From assembly GCA_024734555.1 (NCBI GenBank), contig JANPWX010000173.1, forward strand, positions 248,001-312,000: DNA of 64,000 nt. Reading direction: 5' to 3'. Positions 36,631 through 50,700 of this stretch are shown here, piece by piece (the first letter of the stretch is position 1; each line of letters begins with the position of its first letter). The position numbers were made by a program, and so were the translations under genes. The notes under the pieces were generated by a model. It did not search any database. It was not told the DNA's origin and worked only from the letters and a program-made list of their open reading frames with translations. This stretch comes from Trochalopteron elliotii (taxonomy: Eukaryota > Chordata > Aves > Passeriformes > Leiothrichidae).

Positions 36631-39600
36631 TGAATTATGATGAGATTCTCTTGCATAAATTTAAATCCACACTAAACACTCTAGGGTGGGAGAGAACAAC
36701 TGTATCCTTCTGCCAGTCACAGGTGTTTCATTATGGTATTATGTATGGAACAGCTACATGTAACTTTTATTTCAAATTCTTGTATTATCAGGTTTTCAAA
36801 CCTGATTGAACAAAGCCCCAGGCAACCAGGTCTAATCCTGTAGCTGGCTCTTTTACAAGCAGGCTTTGGAGACTTCTTGAGCACCCTTCCAGCTGATACT
36901 AACCCATGAGTGTATGGACTGAAAACAGAAACTTGGAGCTTGCAGAATTTAGTGAAGGAAATTGCATAACCTCTTTTACTGGAGAGCAGCATAAAATTCC
37001 AACCTGAACCTGAACTTTATAAATCCATGAATCTCAAGGACTGGGTCTACATTAGCACTTTGGTTCAGAGTATTACAGTTTTGAACTTCATTTCCTGAAC
37101 ATATCCCCTCTTACAGTACCTTAGCCCAGTTAAGTTTTAATTTATCAAAAATAGATTGCTTTAGGAGGAAACTGGAGAGAAAACTCCCTAACAGGCATGC
37201 ACTAAATACAATCTAAGAAGTAAGGGGATCATTAGTGTTCCAATCAGATGTCAGTGTTTCAAATGACTTCAAACTGTATGTGGGGTGAAGATATTTGAAT
37301 CAGACTAAATCGCTAAAAAAAATGCCCCAGAACAGTGGACAAGACAGCAACAGCTAATTTGATCTGATGATGTGTTTCTCCTTTGTACTGCTGATGTAGA
37401 CATAGGCAGTACTAGAAAAGTTAAGCTGCCTGGCAAATGTACAACAGGAAATCAATGCATCAAAAGAAAGAGAAATTAAAGGAATACTAATAACCTAGGT
37501 GAAGACCATAGCAAAACTCTAAATTATTTGCCTAAGTTTAAAACTTCAGTTTTTCAGAGTTTTAGGATATTCATTAATCTGCAGGTTAGGAATGGGAATT
37601 AGTTCTCTTTTTTCCCAGAACAGCAGCACCAGCTAATGAAATTTTTGGGTTTAATTTTTATGTCCTTTCTCTCTTGTATTTTCAGAAACTCCTCAAATAT
37701 AAAAAACACTGAAAGCAAATAAGTGCAAAAATTCTCAGTTCTATAGGGAGAAAAATATGCAGATAAACAAAGTCGAAATTATGATTTCAATGTTATAATG
37801 TTTAGAGTATAATAACAATCCATTTGAAGTTCCATGATAAAAAGCAATACTTAAGCCAGAACATGGGTCAAGATTTTCCCTTATGTCTTATTTATTTCAT
37901 TTTATGTTTATGGAGAGTATTTCAAATTAATACCAAAGCATATAAGCACAGCATAACATATAAATGCAATACAGCATGCTAACAAATGTTGTAATGTAGT
38001 AGAAAAGGAGATGGGGCAGGGGGACGGAAGGGAGTGTGTTTCTTAGGAGCAATAATTAATCTTTATAAAATTTCCAAAATTATACATGCTATTTCAGTAG
38101 GTTAATAGGTGTCACAATCAAATCTAAGTCACTTTGTATATCATATAAACATATGATATATGATAAATGTTTCTCTACACTTATCCTGTCCAGAAATCAA
38201 CAAAAACACCATTAGTGATTCTGGAGTAGCTTCTCTGAAAAGAATTGCTTGTGTAACCCTGGTTGAATATGAATCTGCAGCAGAAAATACATTTGTGCTA
38301 ACTTTAGTATCAACTCATTTTCAGTGATGTCTTGAATTAACAAAAATTATAAAAAAATTTCTTGACCTTAATTTTTTTGCAGTGGCAGAGGATGGGTTCA
38401 GTGATAGAAAGTGAATGGAACCTTTCCATTCATCGAGTTTCTCAAACTAACACAGCCCACAGTCCATGAACAATTAAGCAATTTCTGCCAGTAGTCATTC
38501 CAACAGTGTTCACAACAGCTTTTTCATAAAAACTGGATTTTCTTTACCCACCTTAAAGGTAAGGAGAGACTTACACACAACTCAGAAATTTTGAGAAACA
38601 TTACAGTACTCAGAAGTTTGCTTTATCTCCAGTGAGTGCATCTTTTTTACTTCTAGCATTTTCTATAACATTAAAAAATCCCCAAAACAATTCCTTTTAA
38701 ATAGTGTTTAAAAATAAATATTTTTCCCAGTTTTCTGCATCGATTAGAGCTATACCTAATCAATATAAGTAAGTTCCATTTTAGTAAAAAAATTAAGGTT
38801 CTGCATAGTCTTAAGCAAATCCTCACTAGTCACTGAATTACTTTGCATGCTTGAAAATATGCTGATGATCTTTTGCTGAATCAAGACTGCTTTTTTTAGG
38901 CATTCAGTAGGGTTAGGGCAGACGAATTAGAGGAAGCATACTATTTCTTGATGTAAACATCAGAAGAGGGAAGATGTGCAACCAAAGATGCAGAAACACA
39001 TTAAATCATCAATAAATCAATATAAATATTACTGATTTGTCATAATAATAATAATAGGAACCATCTTTACAGACCTATTAGAAGATTATTTTTTTCTGCT
39101 CTGATGACTTAAAATTGTTTTTTATTTCTTTCATTTTCCCTTTTCCTTCTACTGATCATTCCACAACACTGATGATGTGAATCATCATAGTACTGTTGAT
39201 TAGTGCCGTTGCATATTTTTGGTTAAGAGACAAATTATTGTGAGCCATCTTCTCTTTCAGCAAGTAAATTGGATGCAGTTTGTTAAAAATAAGCTTAATA
39301 TGCAAAAACTTTATGAACATGCTAGAATTTGTAGGTCACTGCTTTACCATCCATGCATCTTTCCAAAACAACCTTTTTAGCCATCAAAAGGTCCTACGGG
39401 CTGGCTGAAGCACTGTGAACTGAGTGTGTGAGCACTGAGGATAGAGTGAACTTCACAGTCCTGAAGTTTAGTATATTCATCATTATCTTCAATGTAAAAT
39501 TTATCAGTCAAAAATCCTTCCTCTTTCAGTTTAGTCAGTTTACACTGACTGAAACATTTTTCAAATCTAGAACAGACTGGACAGTAATTTCCACTATACA

Positions 39601-40220
39601 ACTAAGTAGACTTTGGTGTTATTTAAAGAAAATTATCTTTGTTTATTTTGTGATTTATCAAAAATAATTTTGATGATATTTGTGTTAAGAAAAGTTAAAA
39701 TACGTCTTACCCAGTCAAATAAAGTAATTTCATTTCACTCGAACATTTTGGCTGATCGAGCTTGAAATCAATTTTAAAAATTTCATTAACCTAAAATATT
39801 TTTCTTAATTTTTTAGTTTGATAAAAAAACTGAAACCATCATTTGTTCACACAACTGCAAGCTCCTTTATATATTGTTATGAAAATTACATTCCATAATA
39901 GATATCTTTCAAATGCATGTGATAGGTATAAGATTGATAGCCCTGTGAAGTTACTCAGCACATTTTTTTTAACAAATATATAGATGAAGATGGTAAGAAT
40001 CATGTATATGTAGAGTTTCAAAAATGTATTGTAATAGAAACCCAGAGACAGCAGTAAATGTAGGTAGACTAAATAATTCCTCCACACTTTTGTATTCTGA
40101 AGTCCTGTAATACTCTACACTTGAAGTACAGATACACTCAAAATCCCCAAAATGCAGGTTGTGGTCTTACTGGTCCAGAAGAACTCATTACACTCAGTAA
40201 ATAGGAAACAAAAAGATGCT

Positions 40221-40280
40221 TGTATAAAATACTACAGGCCTGTATAAAATACTACAGGCTTGTATAAAATACTACAGGTT
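40221..40280. repeat. 20-bp minisatellite, three copies
   Basis: The unit tgtataaaatactacagg plus two variable bases (cc, ct, tt) repeats exactly three times with period 20. The near-perfect identity suggests recent expansion and possible copy-number variation between individuals. Confidence 0.95.
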
Positions 40281-43200
40281 CACCCAATTCTAAAGTGAAA
40301 AAGCCAGTGACCTAATAGGTTCTTATTCACTTTCCCCTTTTGTTTTTAATAGATTTTTAATATCTGACATTGGAGAAAAACCTATCCCAACCATCCTTTT
40401 GTCACCTGCAGTTCAGTGCTGGTATTGAGAGTATTGTCTAATGTTTATCACAAGTAGCTAATATTGCTTCCTTGCCCAGATCATGGTTGGAGTTCATAAC
40501 ACTGTAATATCTTCTTTCCATTCACTCCTTTGTTTAGTGGCAATATAAAACTGCAATTGTTTTTCCCCCAAAAACCAAACTAGACTATAATATACTTGTA
40601 ATTCAACACAAGCCAAGGAAAATTAAAAACACCAGAATGTGGGTCTCATCAAACTTCCTTCTTCCAATTACAGGGGTTAAGAGCCCCTGGATCACTGCCT
40701 GACACACCTTACAGTAAAATGGACGCTGCCAGAAAAGCTCCCAGGCAGACATAACAGCCATCTGAAATTTAATAATTCCCAAGAAATTCCACCAACTATG
40801 AAAATAACATGTCGTTAGTCTAGGCACATTCCTTTTTGTTCTTGTTTATATTCAATTCCCAGAGAGACTTATCTAAACTGCTAGTATAAAATATGAGATT
40901 ATAAGAAAAATACTTCATACAAATGAACATCATTGTCTACACAGACTGACTACTCAAAAAGAAAGACATTTGTCTCTTTTCTGGTTGTTTCTTTATTCTT
41001 GCACCTCTTTATAGCAAAATTCCCTTCTGAATCAAAGTCTTATAAAAATTTATTCCTTTCTTTTCTTTTGTCATAGTGAAATAGAAGTATTAAATTTTTA
41101 CATAAATTATTATCTACAAAATTCCCCATACACTGAAAAAAAGGCATTTCTATTGATGATTCAGTACAATACAAATGGTTTTGTACAACATCTTTTATGT
41201 AGCCCTAAAGATTTTTTTTAATGTGATAATTTTTTACATAAGCTCAATATTTTGAATTCAGCTGAGGAATCACTTTGCTGTTTATTCAATACCTTTTTAT
41301 TTTCTTTAAGGAACAAAAGCTTTCTCCTCTTTCCATGATTTACTACCAAAAAATTCATCTGCTACTAAGGACAGTATAATTCACAAAGCCCAGTGGTGAA
41401 AATATTTACTGTGTCCTGAAGACAGAAGTACACTCTCAAAAAATTGTATTGCTTAATACTATTTTTTTGTCTCACAATAAAATCAGTACTTATTTCATCA
41501 AGCTGAGATCAGTTTATAACTTTCTAATTAGATATACTATCACTAAATCCAAATTAATTTTGGAATATTTCCTGAAAAAATTTAAAAAATCAAACGTTTG
41601 TGCCTTATGCTGGACAGCACTGGCTTATCAAAATTTCAAAGTAAATCATTGAGAATTAAGACTTGTGACTTATGTCACTGCTCTGTTGCAAATGTAACTC
41701 AAACCAAGTAGCAAGAAAAGGATTGTCAGGATCCAAAGTGCACCAAGAAATACACACATAAATTTTCCCACATCTGGACTTTCAAGATATCTGAGCTTTT
41801 CAAAATTGCAATAATAGATATCACAGTAGATCTCTACAGCTTTTCTACAGGTTTATTAGAATAGAAATAGTCCAAATGAAAATGGTGCTGTAACATTTTA
41901 GGCTTACTATACCACCAATCTCTGTACCTTTACAATTCTGTAATAGAGGGAAAGAGTGAAGAATGAAGGAATAAAGCTGTTAAAACTTATATATCCCTTC
42001 AAGTTCAGTTGAAGATGAGATGTTTCTCAAAGAAATGCTTCCATCAAAATACATGTTCACAACTCATCCCTCCAAATTTCATGTATGTTTTCATCACATA
42101 GTTCCATCATTAAATTTGTGAGTGGAAGCAGTAAAAGCCGCTGAACAGCCACTTACTAGGACCATAGAGCAGCTCTTCTGAGGGAAGAGTACTGCATTAC
42201 CAGAATCACTGCCATTGTCTGAATAACTCACAATCAGACATAATTTTTGCCTTTAGTCTTTAGTTAGATAATTTTTCCTTCAGAAAAGATTCCAAGTCTA
42301 TTAAGCCAATGTTTTATTATGTTGCCAATTCTTGAATGGTTGACTAACCAACAATGGATCTTGCTTTTCAAATTGTTTGAGAGAGGGCTGGGAAGAGCAG
42401 TTGAAGACAGCAAGATCAGTGGAGGGAAGGCAAGTTAAGCCAGCTTGTTTATTCTCTTTCATAAAGCCATTCTGCTGCATAGGCCTTGTGAAGAAACAGT
42501 TAAGTGCACCAGCATATTTGTGGACTTATATGCACTGCCTAACTGAATAGGGAATATTGCTGGATCTGCAGTCTAGAAAATATGTATGTGGTCTGTTTCA
42601 CAACATTAAATATAATTGAGCAAATGCACAGATACACACATGGATAGCTCAGTGAAGCGGATTGGCACATGGGAAGAAATGGGACTGGCAGCAAATGTTC
42701 TGGGGAAAAAGAGAACTGAGTTACTGACCACATTCTTTGGCTAGTAAAGCTGACCTGTGTCGGGTCTAGCAGAAGTCAACTCAAAAACATAACTGACTGA
42801 TGGCCAGGGTTCCTTACACCAAGGAACATCATTTAAAAATGGCACAGAAACTGTACAGAAAGAAACTGAAAGAGATAAGAGACTGCTAATCCAAGAAAAA
42901 TCTCTGCTGTTAAAAACATAGGGAAAAAAGCTCTAGGTTCCAAATATTGGTTCAGAATTCAAAAGTATGCCTAAAGAAAACAATGAACCAAATTAAAATT
43001 GAATTTGATAATAACATCTTAACTGGGGCATGGTTAAACCACTGAATCACATCCATCCCCAAAACATCGTTCGTTCTCCCCCAGAGCAACATCAGAAAAA
43101 TATCAGAGAAACAGGCAGTTAGAAAGGAAGACTATTATTTGTGTTATATTGTTAATCACTAGTGAGGCTGAAAGGAAAGTTTTAGGTGGTACAAATCCTT

Positions 43201-45263
43201 ACATGAACATGAATTAACCGCATGCCGCATATATGGCTGCATTCATATACATTCGTTCAAATTAGATTTCCCATATTAAATGTTATAGCTGTTTGTAACA
43301 GACATTCCTATTGTGTGCATGTCTAGTCTAGTGAGTTCTACTATATACAGGTTGTTGTTGATTTTCTTTGTACTCTTTATTCTGGAAAATTCCACTATAA
43401 TACACTAAAATCTAAGACTTTGAGGCCTTCAATCTCTTCTGACACTGTAAATTTTCACTTTTTATATGTAATAAAGGCTTCAATTGTCTCATTAAAACTT
43501 ACTTAATTTATTGTGCACTCAGATTACCCGAACAGACATTTTACAGCCTGTAGCCATCTTTGTATCTCTTTCTTTCCTTTTCACTCCTCAGTATTTCTCT
43601 TCTTCCAGCATGCCATATTTCGTAGGTCACATCTGGAGGCAAGATGGCATTTGAAACTGAAATGAGTAAAACTGGTCTGCTGAGCTCAAAAATGAGCTGA
43701 AGTCATGCACAATTTGCAACTGTGAGCAAATATATGGTAAACTCATTCAAGATTATATAGAGCAATACATCATTGGTTTGAGAACCAGCATCTGCTTGCT
43801 TTCAACAAATGTCTGCATCGAATCTGCTCCTTTATACATGTGAAATCCTTAAAACAGGCATTGAGAAGGTTTCCCAGATCTAACAGGTTTTACGCCCCTT
43901 TTGAAACAAGTGTTAAATTTTATTCCTCTACATTGATCACAATTATTTGTGGGACACTCTTTCCATTTTCCTGGATTTGATTTTTCCATTCCATCCTTAA
44001 AAACATTTTTAAAGTGTCAAATGAACTATTTTATTCTCTGACAACTCTCATTATTAATCTTTGCCTGTCAGCTGCCTTTGGATAGATTTGCACTGGATTT
44101 TGGTCACAACATCATTGTCTGTTGGTTCACCTCTTTCTTCTCAGTAATATTTAATTTTAATGCTGCACATTTCTCTAACCAGCTTTCTTAAAAGACCTCT
44201 TATGATTTTTCCCCATGCTCAGAAAAAAAATATCAAAGAAAGAAGTACCTATGGAGAGAAAGAATGGAGAATGTCTCATTTAACGAGGTGGAATTTTTTT
44301 GATTATGATCTAGGTAACATGAAGAGGGTAAACTCTTTTTTATGAGACACTAGTCTCATTAAAAGATGTAAAATAAGGAAAAATTATAGTACACATAGTC
44401 TGCTTACAGTGTTCAACCATGAAAAACATTCTAGCAATCAATAGCACTTTATGCGTTTATGATTTTAACACTTTATGATTTTATGTGCCACCTATGGTGG
44501 TCTCCATGGTCCAATCCACTGGAAACTTAAACTAGTATGGGACTATTAGACCTCATGCTCCCCAGTTTAATTGGACAATGATTATGTTTTATTTATTTCC
44601 AGTGATATTTCTTTAACCATTTTCATTTAGATTACAATTTCTAGTAATTTTTAAATACCCCAGAGAAAGCAGCAAAGTTTTACTATCACAGGGATTTAAA
44701 CAAGCAGCATACTAGATTATATTATGAGTGGGCTGGTTTTGAGAAAACATTTTTCCATGTCTACAAAGAAAAAAACTGTCAGTGTTTCGTAATGTCAAAG
44801 CTTGCTTCATAAATTACCAAAATTAATGAGGTAGTAAACCTACCCCAGTGCATAAAGAACAGCACTCTCTTTCTGCTACCTTGCAGCATTTTCTTCTCTG
44901 CAAGAGAAAAGGAGTATTTCAGGGAAGAGTGGTAAATATGACTTCATAATATCAGTGATGAAGTGGTATGTTATAATTTTACTTTTTTATTAAAAAAAAT
45001 GGAGATTCTAGAGCCCTTGGATTTATTTAATTAATAAATTAAGAAAGGCAATTTAAAACTATCATGTGTGATCTGATCACACTGTTCAAAAAAATACTGG
45101 GGAATGGGGAAATATTGTCATTTACCTGGGCACAGACATTCATGGACTCTCTGGATGACACAGGATGGAGCAATTGTTGGGTGACAGAGCTTAAAATGAC
45201 ATTTTTGAGTAGTGCTAGGATGAAAGCTGAAATTTATGTACTGCTATACCACCTCCTCCTGCT

Positions 45264-45277
45264 CACACACACACACA
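45264..45277. repeat. (CA)7 microsatellite
   Basis: Seven CA units are followed by ATAAATG. It is short and probably only weakly variable. Confidence 0.9.
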
Positions 45278-47700
45278 ATAAATGCAAGCAAATAATTAAC
45301 TTTTTAATTAAAATTTGTAATACCATATTACTTTAATAAGTGGAATCAGTATCAGGACCACACTGTCTGACATTATGAACCTGCTTCTTGTTCTTTGTCT
45401 CTGCTTTTTCCCTCACTTCAAACTCCAGCTGCCTCCTGAAAACTGTTCTGCATTTTTTTTTACCATTAGTAAGAAGAAAATATACCCATTTCAGATGAAG
45501 AATTATGTGTGGAAATAGGAAAATAATTTTCTCTTAATATCTAAGCAACAGAAATCATACAAAATTTTTTGCCTGCTTCATGCCAACTGACCTACTGAAG
45601 TCAATAGAATTAGCTGTGCAAGGAAGGAAAGCAGATGTTTTTGACAGCCTGGATCATCAGAACAGATACTTAAGAACAGAACATGGTCCCTCAAACTGAG
45701 GTGAAATATTAAATAAATTCAACATACTGAATATTGACTAAAAATGCATAACCTGAAGTTAACAGAAATGGTCACATTAAGTTATAATAACTGACCTTTG
45801 CCATGAGGTTTTTGCTAGGACTTTTATCGTTACAAAAATAATTGTGCTTTCCTTGTGTCCTAACAAGTTACCATTAATATTCCCAGCTAACAATCCCCAC
45901 CCATGCTGGCTAAAGAATCTGATTCAGACATGGATGATTTCCTTGTGGTGATTTAGTGGTTTGAATTCTCCTCTAGCTGTTTAGCATGAATGCATAAAGC
46001 TAAATAACAGTCATATTGCATTCAGAGTTGGTGACTCATTCTTACTTTATTTTGATATTTGTAACTACATTAATATCTGAATATCACACAAGTTTCCACA
46101 TATTTATTTTTACAGCTGTCCTAAAACTGAAAAGTGCTTTTTTTCTCCCTATTTTCCCTCTGGAAAATGAAGAAGAGAAATACTGAAAACTAAATCCACA
46201 AAGGGTCTGCATTGGCAGTCAAAACTCACAGCCTGAGGTTAGACTAATTATCCCTTCTAGCAACACAGGCTTCACGAATGATAGAGAAGTGACAGGGAAC
46301 TACTTGTACTAGCCTGCAAGTGTTTGGTCTTTGCTTGAGCATCCCAGTCATAGAATAGAATCACAGAAATTCAGATACTCACCCCATGACCCAGGCAAGA
46401 GAGCACTTGTCTTGAAGATCATGCCAAGTGCCACCTTCCTGCTTGATGGAAACATTTGATTTAATCTCTGAACAAGTATTTGATCTCAGCTTTTTTATGT
46501 TTGAGGAGAGTACCCCAGCACCAAATCTTCCAGGCATTTCTCTGAGAGGAATTCCCACTAAACATGCTTCATATGAACGAATAGGTGATCTTATAGCTCA
46601 AATGAATCCCTTTAATATGAAGTTCTACCACTATTTTTTTGTCTTTTAGTCTATGTACTCTAGTGAATGATTATTAATACAATGTAAAACATTTTCATCC
46701 AAACAGGCTGAGATAATATCTTTTGAGTCTGAGGTCAAGTCAAAACACAAAATGTCTAAAATAGGTCAATGGAAATCTCTCTGACCAGATAGTTATTGAC
46801 TCTCAAAGCTGGTAAGAGGCCTGGAGTGACACAAGGCAACCTTTTAGATTGACTTCTCCCGATTAGATCTAGTTCCAGGAAAAATGTAAGGAAGAATTAG
46901 ATCCGTGGCAGCAGGTTATTCAGTCACTTAGCCATCTAGGAATTCAGATTAATGAAAACATGGAGTATATTTCCCCACAGTACAGTGCTTCGTGTCAGAA
47001 ACACCACCACTCCAGCTGGGCAGTTCAGCTCAAGCAGAGCAGTGAAAAAGTATGGTTTCCTCCAAGATTCTAGACAGTTCATTGGCAACGGGCTGAAATA
47101 CCTCTGCAAATCCAGTAAGTGAACTTTTTCTCCTGTATTTTTCTTCTGGAGAAGACAGTGAGTCACACTCAACAGTCAACCAATCATGGATCCATTTAAC
47201 TCAACATCTGAAGAATCATGCTCACCGAAAGACAGCAAGAAGAAACCATAGTTCATTATAAGGGATTAGAAGTGACAATCAGCACACTGATTTGTTATCA
47301 TAGAATTCCTCTTCACCCATTAGCCTTCATATTACTGGGATTATTTTAGGTCACTTTATCCAAAAGCTCTTAAAAAATCTTTTGCATTCTAACCAAAAGA
47401 GGCACTTATCATTCGTGTTTTAAATGGAAAGACTGGCTACAAAAATGCATTATTACCAGTTAAACTTATCCCCATTTCATCTTTCTTTCTTATCCCACAA
47501 ACCAACAAACACCTTTTCCTCTTTTAATCAAAACTGCAGGTGGCACTAGTAACCCTTGTTATTCCAAGATGTTCAGTGCCCATGATTCAGCCTGCATAAT
47601 TGGAACTGGAAAAGGAGGATGTACACTTTAATAAGTCTGTATCATGAAAAGATTCCAAAGTAGCTTATTCTCTTGCAAATTAGGTAGCCATCCAAATAAA

Positions 47701-47724
47701 AATTAATTAATTAATTAATTAATT
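47701..47724. repeat. (AATT)6 microsatellite
   Basis: Six perfect AATT units are followed by a T run. The unit is self-complementary, so the whole 24 bp is palindromic and could extrude a weak hairpin. Confidence 0.95.
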
Positions 47725-50700
47725 TTTTTTAAAGTGTTCAATTTAGCCTCTGAGGCAGCAGACAACAATAGAAGCGTCCCTCTCTTCTATAACCAAGCAG
47801 AACAGGCTTTTGTACAAGTATTACTTACCAAGCTTATAACTGGGAATAGAAAGACTAGGGTCTGCCAGTGTATGTTTGCACTTGTGGACATGAATGCACA
47901 TGAAATAATAAAAAATTAAACATGCTGTTGAAGTAAATGTTTCTGTGTTTGACACTCCACCTGGAATGCACTGTTTCAGTTGACTACCATCATTACTGAA
48001 ACACTTCATAATTTTTTCTCACCATTCCTCAATGGAAAAACCTAATTGCAATTCAAAGTAGTATTTATTGATAAAATGAAAAGACACTAATCAATAAATT
48101 ATATGATGATTATATAATGCAGGATAATTATATCATGCAGAATAAATAAACCCCCTAACCACTTCAAATCCTTAGTAAGATTCACTAGAAGAAAGGGAAT
48201 TAAGAAAGAGAGTTAAGAAACAGTTCTGCTTAGTCTTAGCAGTCAAGAGTGAAGATGCATGCACATGATTTATTAAGACTTCATAAAAACTTCTCCCAGA
48301 GGGCACAAACACAAGACCCTTTTGACTAAATTCACTAGATGATCCATGAAAGTCACACATTTCTTCATTCTGAGCTTTATCTGGAGAGGACTGCCTAAGT
48401 CATCATGAGCACAAAGAAAAAACTTGTATACAAACCCTTTGCCTTTGTCCCATCTGTGGATCTGTCATTCAAAACCATACAACTCGTTGGAAAATAAGTA
48501 GTTGAAGAAAGAAAGATTAGCTACAATTTTCCTTTCTCTGTTAAAATTTACTGGAAATACTTTCATTTCAAAGAGTTCTCAGCACTCTGAAAGAAAATAT
48601 TTTTGTAAGAAGGAATTTTTTTTTTTTACCTTCAAGATATTCCAAAACGATGGTGCTTTCTGAATGAGCTCATCTGGTTTTGTTTTCTTGACAAAGGAAA
48701 AAATACCAATTGCAAGAGCAGCCTGAAGAATTTATGGCATACTGTAGTACTCTGAGCAGACAGTTTATTGGTCTAAATAGGAAAGGACTCCATGTGAAAA
48801 AGAATAAGACAGTAGGGTAGTACACAAAGTACTGATTACATTCTTAGATTCCCCAATTTGATATATTCAGCACTTATTCCCCTCCTATGAGTGCAGGCCA
48901 ATCTAGAACACAGCAGGCACATCCTTTTGAGTAAATTTGCCAGTGCCAGCCACATGTCAGAGATGATTAGTGAGGCAGAGATGCCAGCCACCTTCTCTGG
49001 CATCAGAGGTCAGACAAAGGAGAGTGCGACAAAAGCTAAAAAGCATCAACCCTGTAATGATGATGTGGCTGACCTGGCACACCCACTATTCCCATCACTT
49101 CTCAGTACTCCTTTTATTGGCGTTACCTGCTGTGAGAAGAGTCTCTCTGGAACTAGCAGCTTGATTTTGGTCTTAGGAAAATAATCATAATATGGAAGGA
49201 GTCAATCAGACTGCCAACTCCTGCCTTTTAAGTAGTGACTTGCATGGACTGCAAAAAGGCAGATAATATTCAACTCACAAGTTTCTCAGGTGGAGCAAAT
49301 ATTCCAGATCAGTGTGAACCAGGCAGGTCCAACCTGCTGCTTTAAAAGCATGCATATTTTGCCCTCTTTGTGAGAAACAGTCTGAAAAAAAAGATAAGGA
49401 AAACAGATATCCCCCTGGGAGGCTAGGAATTCCATTAAAATCTGTGTTGGGGCTTCTGGGCTACCAACCTTTGTCAACAAATGAAGTTATTTAATTTTAT
49501 GTTATGAGAAAACTGCTTCATCTACTGTGGAAATCATCTTTTATACATGTGTTGTATAAGTAATGAAAAGTAATGTGCATATAATTTATTATATTTTTCC
49601 TAGAAGTCCTTTTTCCTGGATATTTTTTCCATTATTTCCTTTTGCATTGAAAGTCAATTCTTAGGGATCACAGAGTGGTGTTTTATCAATAACTGTGGCA
49701 TATCAGAGCATTTTTTCCTAAGGGGATGATAACCTAGTGTAGAGTCTTGCATTTAATTCCCTTCAGGAGGTCTGAACACACTGGGCCAAATGTCATTCTT
49801 GTGTACAAATCTGAACAGGTTTGTTTGCAAATCTGCAGTCTCAGGAAACACTGACACTGAATAGGTATTCCAAAGGCCAGCATTACAGTTCATGGGACAT
49901 TTCAAACTTTGCAATGATTAGAGAGGGGAGAAAGAGAAGGTCATTCCCTCTGGAAAATTTTTTGTGTTTGGGAAGTAATATGATCACAAATTCCTGAAAT
50001 GTTCTTTTCTATTTGTTTGTGAAAATTTAGATCCAAGAGAGGTACCAAAAATTAAGTCACCTTAGGTGTCCCTTTACTTTTCATATTCTTCAAAACTCAC
50101 AGCACAAAAGTATCTTATTTGCAAATGGAACTCTAAGCAGTGATCATCACAAGCAATTGTTAAAATTCATCATTAATATATAATTTTCTTAACTCCATAT
50201 TCATACCAGTCAGATCCCAGCAGCAGTATAAACCATTTAATCAACACTTTTATATAAAGATATTGGTAATTTCAATATTATTTTGAAGTTAGTAGAGAAT
50301 GAGATGGAAGGAATTGGCTGGATATTGCATATCTATTTTTAATTAACCCACTGCAGAGGTTATTTAAACTGAGTAAGCCTTTCTTGCTATATATTGTTGA
50401 GCTCAGAGAAACAAGAAGTGCTTTGTGCTCTTTGCTGCCTCTGCAGAATTTGTCCATTAGCAAGCACTATTTCTTCAAATTGTGCCAACCTCACTGGTGC
50501 TGTTGGTCAAAAATACCTTTTCACCATATGTCTGTGCTGCTGTTTATGGAGGCAAATATTTTCATATCAGCTCCATTCAGATTAAAGAAAATAGCTTATA
50601 AATTAGTATCTTTTAAGTAGATAATGTGTTTTCTCTTGTACATTAAGTTAGCTATCTCTGGGTTAAAAAAAAAAAGAATCTGTAAAGTCCTAGTTTTTAG

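Noticed and set aside
38011..38032. Possible G-quadruplex
   Set aside because: Only three G runs of three or more, with a GG between, so it is not a standard quadruplex pattern.
42120..42240. Minus-strand open frame followed by GTAAGTG
   Set aside because: The peptide is short, no good acceptor is visible and no family is recognised.
46345..46420. CR1-tail-like phrase catagaatagaatcacagaa
   Set aside because: The following bases do not continue into the CR1 3' UTR, so the match is too short to call.
48891..49184. 97-codon plus-strand ORF in a GC-richer patch
   Set aside because: A second frame is open over the same stretch, no motif is recognised and no flanking splice sites are convincing.
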